From positions 1-52,351 of the forward strand of contig NZ_KB907887.1 in assembly GCF_000382245.1 (NCBI RefSeq): a DNA stretch of 52,351 nt. Direction: 5' to 3'. This DNA is from Kushneria aurantia DSM 21353 (GTDB lineage: Bacteria > Pseudomonadota > Gammaproteobacteria > Pseudomonadales > Halomonadaceae). Shown piece by piece: positions 6,805 through 15,835 of this stretch. The notes under the pieces were generated by a model. That model made no database searches. It was given only the letters and a program-made list of their open reading frames with translations, and was not told where the DNA came from. Each line of letters starts with the position of its first letter. Positions within the stretch are counted from its first letter, which is position 1. Made by a program: the position numbers and the translations under genes.

Positions 6805-7740
6805 ATGCTTGGCTGGTATCCGGGGCACATGCACAAGGCGCGGCGCCAGATCAACGAAGCGCTGCCGGAGATCGACGTGGTGATCGAGGTGCTGGACGCC
6901 CGCCTGCCCTACTCCAGCGCCAACCCCATGCTGGCCCAACTGATCCGTCACAAACCGTCGCTCAAGGTGCTCTCGCGCGCCGATCTGGCCGATCCCGAAC
7001 TGACGACACGCTGGATTGCGCACTTCGATGCCCAGGAGGAGACGCGTGCCATGGCGGTCACCACCACCGAGCCGCGCCAGCTCAAGCCGCTCTACAAGCT
7101 CTGCCATGAACTGGCCGGCCGGGTGCGTGAGGATCGCGATGTACGGGTCATGGTGATGGGCATTCCCAACGTGGGCAAATCAACCCTGATCAATACGCTT
7201 GCCGGTAAAAAGGTCGCCAAAACCGGCAACGAGCCAGCGGTCACCAAGCGCCAGCAGAAAATCCGTATCGGCCAGCGCATCGCCCTGACCGATACCCCTG
7301 GCGTGTTGTGGCCACGCATCGAGGATCAGAACAGTGCCTATCGGCTGGCCGCCAGCGGCGCGATTCGCGATACCGCCCTTGAGTACGAAGACGTGGCGGC
7401 GGTGACGGCGCTGGCGCTCGCCGAGCGCTACCCGCAGGCGCTGCACGATCGCTACCGGCTCGAAAGCCTTGAAGGCAGCGGCGTAACGCTGGTGGAGGCC
7501 ATTGCCGCCAAACGCGGCGGCCTGCGCGCCGGCGGCGAGGTCGACCGGCACCGCGGCGCCGAGGTACTGCTGATGGACCTGCGCGGTGGCAAACTGGGGC
7601 GCATTACGCTGGAAACGCCGCAGGACATTCCCGACGAGGCGCAGATGGAAGCGATGCGCGAAGAGCGCAGCCGCTTCAACCGCGGCGAGGAGTTTCCAGC
7701 AGATGAACCAGTATCCGACGACGCCTCTTACCGGGGGTAA
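6805..7740 (+). CDS. Ribosome biogenesis GTPase, RbgA/YlqF family
   Basis: A 311-residue circularly permuted GTPase. The start WYPGHMHKARRQI..LPEIDVVIEVLDARLPYSS is diagnostic of RbgA/YlqF, which acts in late 50S assembly in Bacillus. G1 is GIPNVGKST (about 119-127), G3 is DTPG, and a C-terminal helical domain follows. The G4 motif expected before G1 is NKAD; here it reads SRAD at residues 57-60, so the Asn and Lys that contact guanine are both replaced while the Asp stays. GGGAG is correctly placed upstream. The role in 50S assembly is inferred from the family. Confidence 0.92.
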   Translation: MLGWYPGHMHKARRQINEALPEIDVVIEVLDARLPYSSANPMLAQLIRHKPSLKVLSRADLADPELTTRWIAHFDAQEETRAMAVTTTEPRQLKPLYKLCHELAGRVREDRDVRVMVMGIPNVGKSTLINTLAGKKVAKTGNEPAVTKRQQKIRIGQRIALTDTPGVLWPRIEDQNSAYRLAASGAIRDTALEYEDVAAVTALALAERYPQALHDRYRLESLEGSGVTLVEAIAAKRGGLRAGGEVDRHRGAEVLLMDLRGGKLGRITLETPQDIPDEAQMEAMREERSRFNRGEEFPADEPVSDDASYRG

Positions 7741-7895
7741 GCCACACCATAAATCGTCCCCTGATTCCGCCCATGGCACCGGTCACGCACGACGCGGTAT
7801 GCTGGCTCGCAGCACACGCCACTCGTGTCACCTTCATTCCGGCGGCCGGCGCCCTCCTCCACGGCGCCACCCCCAAAAGCGGACAGACCAGCAGC

Positions 7896-9110
7896 ATGAC
7901 CACGCCGATCAGGAAATCGCACAAGCTCGATCACGTCTCCTATGACATTCGCGGCCCGGTGCTCGAGCACGCCCGGCGTCTCGAGGACGAGGGGCACCGC
8001 ATTCTCAAGCTCAACATCGGTAACCCCGCGCCCTTCGGCTTCGAGGCGCCGGAGGAGATTCTGCAGGATGTGATGCGCAACCTGCCTACTGCCCAGGGCT
8101 ACTGCGACTCCAAAGGGCTTTATTCGGCGCGCAAGGCGATCATGCAGGAGTGTCAGCGCCATCGCGTCGAGGGCGTGGGGATCGAGGATATCTACATTGG
8201 CAACGGCGTCTCCGAGCTGATCGTAATGGCGATGCAGGCGCTGCTCGATGACAGCGACGAGGTGCTGATACCGGCGCCGGACTATCCGCTGTGGACCGCT
8301 GCAGCCAATCTCTCCGGCGGCCATGCGGTGCACTATCTGTGCGACGAGGAGCAGGGCTGGGAGCCGGATATCGACGACATCCGGGCGAAGGTCACCGCGC
8401 GCACAAAGGCGCTGGTACTGATCAACCCCAACAACCCCACCGGGGCGGTCTACTCGAAAGAGGTCATCGAGCGCGTACTGCAGGTGGCGCGCGAACATGA
8501 GCTGATCGTGTTCGCCGACGAGATCTACGACAAGATTCTCTACGACGGCGCGACCCACACGCCGACCGCCTCGCTGGCGGAAGATCTGTTGATCATCACC
8601 ATGAACGGCCTCTCCAAGAGCTACCGCTGCGCCGGCTTTCGCTCCGGCTGGATGGTGGTCTCCGGCGAGAAACGCCACGCCCGCGACTTTATTCAGGGCC
8701 TGGACATGCTGGCCTCGATGCGGCTGTGCGCCAACGTGCCTTCGCAGCACGCCATTCAGGCGGCACTGGGCGGCTATCAGTCGATCAACGATTTGGTGCT
8801 GCCCGGCGGGCGGCTGCTGGCGCAGCGCGATATGGCGTGGGAAAAGCTCAACACCATTCCCGGCGTCAGCTGCGTCAAGCCACAGGGCGCGCTTTATATG
8901 TTTCCGCGTCTTGACCCCGAGGTCTACGCTATCAAGGATGATCAGCAGCTGGTGCTGGACCTGCTGCTGGAGGAGAAGATGCTGCTGGTGCAGGGGACTG
9001 CCTTCAACTGGCCGACCCCGGATCATCTGCGCATCGTCACTCTACCCTGGGCGGAACAGCTCGAGGACGCTATCGACCGACTGGGTCGTTTTCTGGCGCG
9101 GCGGCGCTGA
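7896..9110 (+). CDS. alaA: Glutamate-pyruvate (alanine) aminotransferase AlaA
   Basis: A PLP-dependent class I aminotransferase making alanine from pyruvate and glutamate. The 404-residue sequence is closely similar to E. coli AlaA (YfbQ) throughout: KLNIGNPAPFGFEAPEEIL, NLPTAQGYCDSKGLYSARKAI, IYIGNGVSELIV and NPNNPTGAVYSKE. The PLP lysine is in NGLSKSYRCAGFRSGW (about residue 240). I chose ATG 7896 because MTTPIRKSHKLD aligns with the E. coli N-terminus; the frame extends upstream to 7773 without family similarity. The ribosome binding site is weak. Confidence 0.95.
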   Translation: MTTPIRKSHKLDHVSYDIRGPVLEHARRLEDEGHRILKLNIGNPAPFGFEAPEEILQDVMRNLPTAQGYCDSKGLYSARKAIMQECQRHRVEGVGIEDIYIGNGVSELIVMAMQALLDDSDEVLIPAPDYPLWTAAANLSGGHAVHYLCDEEQGWEPDIDDIRAKVTARTKALVLINPNNPTGAVYSKEVIERVLQVAREHELIVFADEIYDKILYDGATHTPTASLAEDLLIITMNGLSKSYRCAGFRSGWMVVSGEKRHARDFIQGLDMLASMRLCANVPSQHAIQAALGGYQSINDLVLPGGRLLAQRDMAWEKLNTIPGVSCVKPQGALYMFPRLDPEVYAIKDDQQLVLDLLLEEKMLLVQGTAFNWPTPDHLRIVTLPWAEQLEDAIDRLGRFLARRR

Positions 9111-9138
9111 AAACGCCGGTCAACGGCGGATTGACCCA

Positions 9139-9286
9139 AGGAAGCGCTGAATAAATCGACGAGCGAGATGAAGCGCGAGGCGCATGGAACGCAGAAAACG
9201 AGACATAACATGAGGTTAGGCGATTTTTCGAGTACCACGTAACGAAGCGATTCGCTCGCGCAGGCATTTATGCAGCGTTTCCCTAA
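9139..9286. mobile_element. MITE-like repeat, copy A (148 bp)
   Basis: The 148-bp element is also present at 24823-24970 in the same orientation. Its ends are imperfect inverted repeats: GGAAGCGCTGAATAAAT on the left and GGAAACGCTGCATAAAT as the complement of the right end. Identity to the other copy stops at both ends. It encodes no transposase. It lies in the alaA-htpX interval, which otherwise holds only the htpX leader. Confidence 0.85.
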
Positions 9287-9404
9287 ACGCTGCTTAACCG
9301 GAAGTTGAAACCAAAACCCGCTGCAATTATCTAAAGGTCTATACTGCCCGCTGCCGGCATAACGCCGGTCGGGTTCATCCTACATATCGGGGAGCATCGC
9401 GATC

Positions 9405-10304
9405 ATGATGAGGATCGTCCTCTTTCTTGCCACCAACCTGGCCGTGGTGCTGGTGGCGAGCATTACCCTGCGCCTTTTGGGGGTAGAAAGCTATCTCACC
9501 GGCACCGGGCTCAACCTGACGTCGCTTTTGATCTTCTGTTTCGTGTTCGGCATGGCCGGCTCGCTGGTCTCGCTGCTGCTGTCGAAAAAGATGGCGAAAT
9601 GGAGCACCAAAGCGCAGATCATCGAGCGGCCGAGCAATGCCAACGAGCAGTGGCTGCATGACACCGTCGCCGAACTGGCCCGCGATGCCAATATCAAAAT
9701 GCCCGAGGTGGGCGTTTTCCCGGCGCAGCAGCCCAACGCCTTCGCCACCGGCTGGAACAAGAACGACTCGCTGGTATGCGTCTCCGCCGGACTGTTGAAC
9801 CAGATGCGCCCTGAAGAAGTGCGCGCGGTACTGGCCCATGAGATCGCCCACGTCGCCAATGGCGATATGGTCACGCTGGCGCTGATTCAGGGCGTGCTCA
9901 ACACCTTCGTGATGTTCTTTGCGCGCATTGCCGCTCAGTTGATCGACAGCTTCCTGCGCCGCGACGACGGCGGCGGTCTGGGGTTCATGGGCTACTTCGG
10001 GGTCGTGATTGCGCTGGAGATCGTCTTCGGCCTGATCGCCTCGATTATCGTCGCGGCCTTCTCGCGCTGGCGCGAATATCGTGCCGATGCGGGCGGCGCC
10101 CGGCTGGCCGGCAGCGGCGCGATGATCAATGCGCTGGCGCGGCTCAAGGCGAGCCAGGAGATGCCCAACCAGATGCCGGATTCACTGACCGCCTTCGGCA
10201 TCGCCGGTGGCAAGAGCCGCAAGATCATGGAGCAGCTGTTCGCCAGCCATCCGCCGCTGGATGACCGCATCAGCGCACTGAAAAAGGCGGCCTACCAGCA
10301 GTAA
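9405..10304 (+). CDS. htpX: Membrane zinc metalloprotease HtpX
   Basis: An M48-family protease of inner-membrane quality control. In the 299-residue protein, membrane helices lie near residues 4-24 and 38-58, the zinc motif HEIAH is at 145-149, and two more helices lie near 158-176 and 193-215. The third ligand Glu sits in [12 protein letters not shown] after the last helix. GGGGAG is nine bases upstream of the first ATG of a MMRIV start. A strong terminator follows. In E. coli the gene belongs to the Cpx envelope-stress response; I see no CpxR box here. Confidence 0.97.
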   Translation: MMRIVLFLATNLAVVLVASITLRLLGVESYLTGTGLNLTSLLIFCFVFGMAGSLVSLLLSKKMAKWSTKAQIIERPSNANEQWLHDTVAELARDANIKMPEVGVFPAQQPNAFATGWNKNDSLVCVSAGLLNQMRPEEVRAVLAHEIAHVANGDMVTLALIQGVLNTFVMFFARIAAQLIDSFLRRDDGGGLGFMGYFGVVIALEIVFGLIASIIVAAFSRWREYRADAGGARLAGSGAMINALARLKASQEMPNQMPDSLTAFGIAGGKSRKIMEQLFASHPPLDDRISALKKAAYQQ

Positions 10305-10327
10305 AAGGCTAAAGACCGGACAACGGC

Positions 10328-10357
10328 AAGGCCCGCCGTCTTCTGCGGGCCTTTTTT
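10328..10357 (+). terminator. Rho-independent terminator after htpX
   Basis: AAGGCCCGC pairs with GCGGGCCTT, followed by a run of six T. It lies between the convergent htpX and pdxB genes, 24 nt after the htpX stop. Confidence 0.88.
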
Positions 10358-10430
10358 ATGGGTAAAGGCATGTCGACGCCGGACGCCGCGTGAAAAAGCG
10401 CCTTCGCCAGCGCCGACGGGGTGAGCCGGA

Positions 10431-11585
10431 TTACTTGCGCCGCTTGTCACGAATCGAGAAGCCGGCGTGCTCGAGCATCTCACGCACCGCGCCGGCACTG
10501 CGCTTGAGCTCTACCCGCAGGCTGGAGTACTCGCGCCGCAGAGGGTACTCCTTGCGCATCAGATCGAACCCTTCGGCCATGCCGTAGTGACGCCGGTAGC
10601 GCTCCATCAGCAGGGCATCGCGGCGTACGTCGTAGCAGCTGCGGGCACACAGCCTCAACGCCTCCATCGGCGGCGCGCGGCCCGACAGCGCGATGCGCTT
10701 GAGCCAGTTTTCCGGCATCATCTGGCCGAGGCTGCGCCGCGCCGGCAGGCCGTAAAAACGGCTGACCGCCTGATAGAGCATCTCGCTGCCCAGCATCTTG
10801 CCCTCCAGGCTGTACCCCGCCACGTGCGGCGTGGCGATGGTGGCCAGGCGGTAGAGCGCCTCGTCGATAGCGGGCTCGTTCTCCCACACGTCGATCACCG
10901 TGCGCAGCCCCGGGTCGCGCTGCAGGCGCGCCTTGAGCGCTTCGCTATCGACACAGTCACCGCGCCCGGCACTGATCAGTACCTGATCGCTGCGCAGCGC
11001 TTCAATACGCTGCTCATTCAGCAGATGAAAAGTGGCATGCCGCCCCTCGCTGACCAGCGGGGTATGCAGCGACACCACATCGGCGCGCTCGAGCAGCTCG
11101 TCGAGTTCAACGAAGCCCTCTTCGCCTTCCGCTTCGGCGCGCGGCGGGTCGCATACCAGACACGTCACGCCCAGCGCACGCAGCCGACTGAGCAGCCGTC
11201 CACCAACGTTGCCGGCACCCACCACGCCCACCACGCGCTCGGTAAATACCCGGCCATCCTGCTCATCAAGCAGCAGCAGTGACGACAGCACCCAGTCGAC
11301 CACCGACTCGGCATTGCTGCCCGGCGCACTGGCAAAACCAATGCCGTGCTGGTCGAGATAGTCGCGATCGATATGATCGAAACCGATGGTGGCCGTCCCT
11401 ACAAAGCGCACCCGGCTACCCTCGAGCAGTTCAGCGTTGACCGGCGTGACCGAGCGCACCAGCAGAATATCGGCATCGCGCAGCTGGTCGGCGCACATCT
11501 CGCGCCCCGACAGGCGTGTTATCTCACCGTACTCGCCAAAAAACTCCTCGACGAGCGGCATGTTCTCATCGGCAACTATTCGCAT
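10431..11585 (-). CDS. pdxB: Erythronate-4-phosphate dehydrogenase PdxB
   Basis: The second step of DXP-dependent pyridoxal phosphate synthesis, oxidising 4-phosphoerythronate. The 384-residue protein has the D-isomer 2-hydroxyacid dehydrogenase fold: MRIVADENMPLVEEFF start, GVVGAGNVGGRL nucleotide motif, and catalytic Arg (SAGRGDCVD, about 207), Glu (DVWENEP, about 235) and His (TPHVAGYS, about 252). A C-terminal PdxB dimerisation domain follows. The frame extends to 11708, but MRIVADENMP is the family N-terminus, so the start is 11585. It is divergent from the WGR-like gene. Confidence 0.96.
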   Translation of the reverse strand: MRIVADENMPLVEEFFGEYGEITRLSGREMCADQLRDADILLVRSVTPVNAELLEGSRVRFVGTATIGFDHIDRDYLDQHGIGFASAPGSNAESVVDWVLSSLLLLDEQDGRVFTERVVGVVGAGNVGGRLLSRLRALGVTCLVCDPPRAEAEGEEGFVELDELLERADVVSLHTPLVSEGRHATFHLLNEQRIEALRSDQVLISAGRGDCVDSEALKARLQRDPGLRTVIDVWENEPAIDEALYRLATIATPHVAGYSLEGKMLGSEMLYQAVSRFYGLPARRSLGQMMPENWLKRIALSGRAPPMEALRLCARSCYDVRRDALLMERYRRHYGMAEGFDLMRKEYPLRREYSSLRVELKRSAGAVREMLEHAGFSIRDKRRK

Positions 11586-11700
11586 CACGAACTCGACAGA
11601 CTGAAGTTTGGGGTCGATCCCGAACGCTTTGTGACCACCGCTGCGACCGTTACAATCGGCAGCTTCGCGCCGAGATGCCGTCATCACACAGGAGCCACCC

Positions 11701-11982
11701 TTGATCATTCGCTGGGAGAGCGACCACGACTACGTGCTGATACACGTCCACCAGGACATGTTCGGTGACTGGATCTTCGTGCGCGCCTGGGGCCAGATCG
11801 GCACCGGCTACGGCGGTGTCGTGCACTCGCTGGCAGAAGATTACGCCCGCGCCATGGCGTGGGTCGAGGATATCGATCATATCCAGCGCCTGCGCGGCTA
11901 TCAAAAGGTGCTCGAGATCAGCGACGACAGTGCCCCCGAGGCCCGCGATGCCATGCACCAGCTGTCGCTCTTGAGCAGCTAA
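11701..11982 (+). CDS. Small WGR-domain-like protein
   Basis: A 93-residue protein whose core, DMFGDWIFVRAWGQIGTGYGG and then RLRGYQKV, matches the WGR pattern (W..L.R.WGRIG ... K...GY). In larger proteins this domain occurs with PARP and MolR-type modules and binds nucleic acid ends. Here it stands alone with only a short acidic C-terminal tail. TTG at 11701 is the likely start: AGGAG ends six bases before it. It is divergent from pdxB, with about 115 bp between starts, and ends 7 nt before the convergent rlmKL stop. The biochemical role is unknown. Confidence 0.7.
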   Translation: MIIRWESDHDYVLIHVHQDMFGDWIFVRAWGQIGTGYGGVVHSLAEDYARAMAWVEDIDHIQRLRGYQKVLEISDDSAPEARDAMHQLSLLSS

Positions 11983-11989
11983 GAGGGTG

Positions 11990-14215
11990 TTATTGGCCTT
12001 CGCGACTCACGATATGAAAGACGTGATGAATATCCGGGCGGCGCTCGAAATCCGGGTCCAGCATTTTGCGTGACAGATCGGTGACAGCATAGCGCGCGCG
12101 CAGCGCCTCATCGAGACGAAAACGACGCAGATTGTTGGAAAAGAGAAGCTCGCCGCCCGGCGCCAGATGTCTCATCGCCGCCTCGATCATGGTCGTGTGG
12201 TCGCGCTGCACATCCAGCACGCTGTCCATCTTCTTCGAGTTGGAGAAGCTCGGCGGATCGAGGAAAATCAGATCGAACTGCGCCCCGTCCTGCTCCAGCC
12301 ACTTCATGCAGTCTTCGCGCAGCAGCCGGTGGCGGCGCAGATCGAGACGATTGAGGCGAAAGTTGTCCTCCGCCCACTTCAGATAGGTGTTCGACATGTC
12401 GAGGCTCAGACTCTCCCGCGCGCCGCCCAGCGCCGCCTGCACGGTGGCACTGGCGGTATAGCAGAAGAGGTTGAGCACGCTTTTGCCGCCCGCGTGCTCG
12501 CCCAGCCAGCGCCGCACCGGGCGGTGATCGAGAAAGAGTCCGGTATCCAGATAGTCGCGCAGATTGACCAGCAATCGGGCGTCGCCTTCGCGCACCTCGA
12601 AGCGCTCGCCGGTGCGGTCGCGGCGCTCGTACTGGGCACTGCCCGACTGGCGCTGCCGGCGCTTGAGATAAATCGCCTCGGGGGTAACGCCCAGCACCTC
12701 GGGCAGCACACCGAGTGCCTCCATCAGCCGGCGCTCGGCCTGGTCGGCGGCGATCGACGCCGGCGCGGCATACTCCTGCACCTGCACCCGGTCAGCATAG
12801 AGATCGATGGCCAGCGCGTACTCCGGCATATCGGCATCGTAGAGACGGTAGCAGCTCACGCCGCTGCGTCGCAGCCACTTCGACAACCGCTTGCGGTTCT
12901 TCGCCAGCCGATTGGCAAACATGCGCGCGCCTTCGGAGTGCGAGGCCGCCGCTGTGGCGGCTGCGGTAACGGCCGGCCCGTCCGACGCCGGCGCGCTCCG
13001 AGGGTGAACCTCGATCAGCAGCAGGCGGCAGTCGAGGCTGCCATTTTTGAAGGCGTAGTGGCGATGGGCACGCATTCCCAGCCGGTGACCCAGCCTGGCA
13101 TCACCGGTCAGCAGCGCCAGCGACCAGCCACCCAGATGCTCGCGCAGCGTCGCTCCCAGCCCCTGGTAGAGCGCGATCAGCGCCGGCAGTTCACCCAGCC
13201 GCTCCCCATAGGGCGGATTGGTCATTACCAGCCCGCGCGGCATCTCCACAGGCGGCGCGGCCGTAGCATCGCCCTGCTCGAAACGCACCAACGCCTCGAC
13301 CGGCGAACGGGCGGCGTTGGCGCGGGCGGCGTTGGCGCGGGCGGCGTTGGCGCGGGCGGCGGCAATGGCGCGCGAGTCACGGTCACGGCCAACCAGGGTG
13401 AGTGAGCAGTCACGCTGCCCCACACGGGCGCGATGCGCCGCCTCACCGTGAATATCGCGCCACAGCGACTCATCGTGTCGCGCCCAGGCGTGAAAGCCAA
13501 AGCGCCGGCGCGATAGATTGGGGGCGATGTCACAGGCGATCAGCGCCGCCTCGATCACCAGCGTGCCCGAGCCGCACAGCGGATCATAGAGGCTTTCACC
13601 GCCAGCGGCGCGCTCCGGCCAGCCGGCACGTATCAGCAGCGCCGCCGCCAGATTCTCCTTGAGTGGCGCGCTGGCCCCCTCCAGCCGGTAGCCGCGCAGG
13701 TGCAGACTGTCGCCGGATAGATCGACGCCCAGCGTCAGACGACCACGATGCAGGTGGGCGTAAAGGCGCAGGTCGGCATCTCCGGGGTCGACCGTTGGCC
13801 GTGCCCGGCCCTGCTCGCCGAGCCGTTGCACCACGCCATCCTTGACGCACTGAGCGCCAAAGCGGGTGTGGCGAATCTCGTCGCCGCGACCGTGAAAATC
13901 GACCCGAATGGTGGCGCCCTCGCCGAGCTCATCCTCCCAGCCGACAGTGGCTGCAGCGGCGCTCAGCTGCCTGGCACTGTCGATCTCGTCGAAGCGGCCC
14001 AGTACCCGCACGATACGGTTGGCCAGCCGCGACCAAAGACAGAGCCGGTAGAGGGTAGCCATGGTGGCGCTGCCGTGAACGCTGGCAACGCTCTCGCGTG
14101 CCACCTCGGCGCCCAGCGCGGTCAGCTCCTCGGCCAGCAGGCCCTCCAGCCCGCGCGGACAGGTCGCCAGAAAGGGGAAAAATGCACAAGCTGCGCTGTC
14201 AGACGGTGCGTTCAT
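11990..14215 (-). CDS. rlmKL: Bifunctional 23S rRNA methyltransferase RlmKL
   Basis: A fusion of the RlmL activity (m2G2445) and the RlmK activity (m7G2069) on 23S rRNA. The 741-residue protein has an N-terminal THUMP region (about 60-170), an RlmL methyltransferase with YDPLCGSGTLVIEAAL and the TNPPYGERL catalytic motif near residue 333, and an RlmK domain with LFCYTASATVQAA and LDPPSFSNSKK near 652. E. coli RlmKL is about 702 residues. The extra length includes a tandem RANAA insertion around 285-305 and an Ala-rich linker. rmf lies divergently upstream, as part of a neighbourhood shared with E. coli and Pseudomonas. Confidence 0.96.
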   Translation of the reverse strand: MNAPSDSAACAFFPFLATCPRGLEGLLAEELTALGAEVARESVASVHGSATMATLYRLCLWSRLANRIVRVLGRFDEIDSARQLSAAAATVGWEDELGEGATIRVDFHGRGDEIRHTRFGAQCVKDGVVQRLGEQGRARPTVDPGDADLRLYAHLHRGRLTLGVDLSGDSLHLRGYRLEGASAPLKENLAAALLIRAGWPERAAGGESLYDPLCGSGTLVIEAALIACDIAPNLSRRRFGFHAWARHDESLWRDIHGEAAHRARVGQRDCSLTLVGRDRDSRAIAAARANAARANAARANAARSPVEALVRFEQGDATAAPPVEMPRGLVMTNPPYGERLGELPALIALYQGLGATLREHLGGWSLALLTGDARLGHRLGMRAHRHYAFKNGSLDCRLLLIEVHPRSAPASDGPAVTAAATAAASHSEGARMFANRLAKNRKRLSKWLRRSGVSCYRLYDADMPEYALAIDLYADRVQVQEYAAPASIAADQAERRLMEALGVLPEVLGVTPEAIYLKRRQRQSGSAQYERRDRTGERFEVREGDARLLVNLRDYLDTGLFLDHRPVRRWLGEHAGGKSVLNLFCYTASATVQAALGGARESLSLDMSNTYLKWAEDNFRLNRLDLRRHRLLREDCMKWLEQDGAQFDLIFLDPPSFSNSKKMDSVLDVQRDHTTMIEAAMRHLAPGGELLFSNNLRRFRLDEALRARYAVTDLSRKMLDPDFERRPDIHHVFHIVSREGQ
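13311..13355 (-). repeat. 15-bp coding minisatellite in rlmKL
   Basis: Three perfect copies of GCGGCGTTGGCGCGG sit head to tail, with a degenerate fourth at 13356-13370. The unit is a multiple of three and encodes RANAA repeats, so copy changes would keep the frame. It lies in the RlmL methyltransferase domain after the RDRDSRAI motif, in a likely surface helix. Confidence 0.9.
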
Positions 14216-14424
14216 GGGCTGTCATATTCCTGCAATGTATAAAAAAATGAGTTTTTAATTGAAAACAATTTTCGACAGCATCAGCCCACTCCTGTAAAGG
14301 TATTAGCGTAGCTACGCAGTACCGCACGACAGCTGTCAGCCTGCACGCCACCCCGAGCTCATCGATCAATGCGCTCATTGTCATCAGGGTGGTCAACACA
14401 TGAGAGTGTGAAGCGAGGTTCGCC

Positions 14425-14634
14425 ATGAAGCGACAGAAACGTGATCCCTATCAGAAAGCCTATGTAAGCGGTTACAAGGCAGGCGTAAGCGGAAGATCCC
14501 GCGATGAATGCCCTGGCAGTAATATCAACGCGCGTGAGTTCTGGATGAGTGGCTGGCGCGAGGGTCGCGAGGATCAGTGGTCCGGCATGACGGGGATTTC
14601 GGGTCTGCACAAGAACCCCATGGCCGCGAGCTGA
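14425..14634 (+). CDS. rmf: Ribosome modulation factor RMF
   Basis: RMF drives 70S dimerisation into inactive 100S ribosomes in stationary phase and stress. The 69-residue protein starts MKRQKRDPYQKAY like E. coli RMF (MKRQKRD), followed by GYKAGVSGRSRDECP and a WMSGWREGR motif. It is rich in Arg and Lys. The C-terminus is longer than in E. coli (55 residues) and closer to Pseudomonas forms. GAGG lies upstream of the ATG. It is divergent from rlmKL and convergent with pyrD. Confidence 0.96.
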   Translation: MKRQKRDPYQKAYVSGYKAGVSGRSRDECPGSNINAREFWMSGWREGREDQWSGMTGISGLHKNPMAAS

Positions 14635-14657
14635 TCGGCTCGAGACTATCTTCACAG

Positions 14658-14683
14658 CGCCGGGTCCCGTCAGGGGCCCGGCG
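14658..14683. terminator. Strong hairpin between convergent rmf and pyrD
   Basis: An 11-bp GC-rich stem (CGCCGGGTCCC / GGGGCCCGGCG, one G-T pair) has a GTCA loop. Neither side has a long T tract. It may stop transcription from both directions or protect the rmf mRNA 3' end. Confidence 0.6.
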
Positions 14684-14743
14684 AATCTCGCCTGCCGGTC
14701 CATACGGCCTGTATTGCTGGCTTTATTTATTGACGACCGCGCA

Positions 14744-15754
14744 TCACTCCACCAGTGCCCGCGCGCACTCCCCTGTCAGGGCCGGCCCACGATAGATCAA
14801 CCCGCTGTAGAGCTGCACCAGATCGGCACCGGCACGGCGTTTCTCCAGCGCGGCCTCGCCGCTGTCCACGCCACCCGCACCGATAATCGCTATCTCCGGC
14901 AGCCGCTGGCGCAGTCGTGCGATCACGCCGTTCGAAGCCTCGCGCAGCGGCCGGCCCGACAGCCCGCCGCTCTCCTCGGCGTGCGCTGCACCGGCCACCG
15001 CCTCGCGGGACAGGGTGGTATTGGTGGCAATTACCGCATCGATGGCGCAGTCGCGCAGGCAGTCGGCGATCAGATCGATCTCCGGCTCGCTCATGTCGGG
15101 AGCGATCTTGACCGCCAGCGGCACCGCTTTCTCCTTCTCGCCGTCAAGGCGGCGGCTCTCCTCGCGCAGCGCCGACAGCAGGGCGTTGAGCTGCTCACCG
15201 AACTGCAGGCTGCGCAGCCCGGGCGTGTTGGGCGAGGAGATATTGACGGTGATGTAGTGCGCACTGGCATGTACCGCGCGCAGGCAGATCAGATAGTCAT
15301 CCAGCGCACGCTCCACCGGCGTGGTGAGGTTCTTGCCGATATTGATGCCCAGCACGCCGGCATAGCGGCTGCGCGCCACGTTGGCGACAAGCGCCTCGAC
15401 GCCGTGGTTGTTGAACCCCATACGATTGATCAGCGCACCGTGCTCGGGCAGGCGAAAAAGGCGCGGACGCGGATTGCCGGACTGCGCCCTGGGCGTCACC
15501 GTACCCACTTCGACGAAGCCGAAGCCCAGCGCACCGAGACCGTCGAGATGTTCGGCGTTCTTGTCCAGCCCGGCGGCCAGGCCAACCCGATTTTCGAACG
15601 CAAGCCCCATCAACGTCACCGGGTCGCTGACCGGCGCACCGGCAAGGCGCTGCGCCAATCCCAACCGCCCGACCGCATCCAGCCCGCCAAGCGCCACGGC
15701 GTGGGCGCGCTCGGGGTCGAGGCGAAAAAGCAGGGCACGGGCGGTTGCGTACAT
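14744..15754 (-). CDS. pyrD: Dihydroorotate dehydrogenase (quinone) PyrD
   Basis: A class 2, membrane-associated flavoenzyme of pyrimidine synthesis that oxidises dihydroorotate and passes electrons to ubiquinone. The 336-residue protein has the N-terminal amphipathic helix typical of class 2 ([18 protein letters not shown]), [21 protein letters not shown], and the catalytic Ser in [12 protein letters not shown] (about residues 172-183). FMN-binding [10 protein letters not shown] and [11 protein letters not shown] complete the barrel. Its neighbours ycbX, rlmKL and rmf are also close to pyrD in E. coli. Confidence 0.97.
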   Translation of the reverse strand: MYATARALLFRLDPERAHAVALGGLDAVGRLGLAQRLAGAPVSDPVTLMGLAFENRVGLAAGLDKNAEHLDGLGALGFGFVEVGTVTPRAQSGNPRPRLFRLPEHGALINRMGFNNHGVEALVANVARSRYAGVLGINIGKNLTTPVERALDDYLICLRAVHASAHYITVNISSPNTPGLRSLQFGEQLNALLSALREESRRLDGEKEKAVPLAVKIAPDMSEPEIDLIADCLRDCAIDAVIATNTTLSREAVAGAAHAEESGGLSGRPLREASNGVIARLRQRLPEIAIIGAGGVDSGEAALEKRRAGADLVQLYSGLIYRGPALTGECARALVE

Positions 15755-15835
15755 GGCAGCGAGTCTTGTCGGGTATATGAATCAGCAGGCGTGGTTTCGG
15801 CAGGCGGCGGCATGGCCGCCGCGGCATGACAGGCG

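Noticed and set aside
7728-9026. 432-residue minus-strand frame opposite alaA
   Set aside because: alaA is closely similar to the E. coli enzyme over its whole length; the antisense frame is a by-product.
9139-9267. Shared small reading frame (MPARAN...) in both copies of the 148-bp element
   Set aside because: The frame is open in both copies, but nearly all differences between them change the amino acid, so there is no sign of selection on a peptide.
13311-13370. Possible CRISPR-like repeats
   Set aside because: The 15-bp units are contiguous without spacers and in frame within rlmKL. The 77-bp units at 5532-5970 also have no unique spacers. No cas genes are present.
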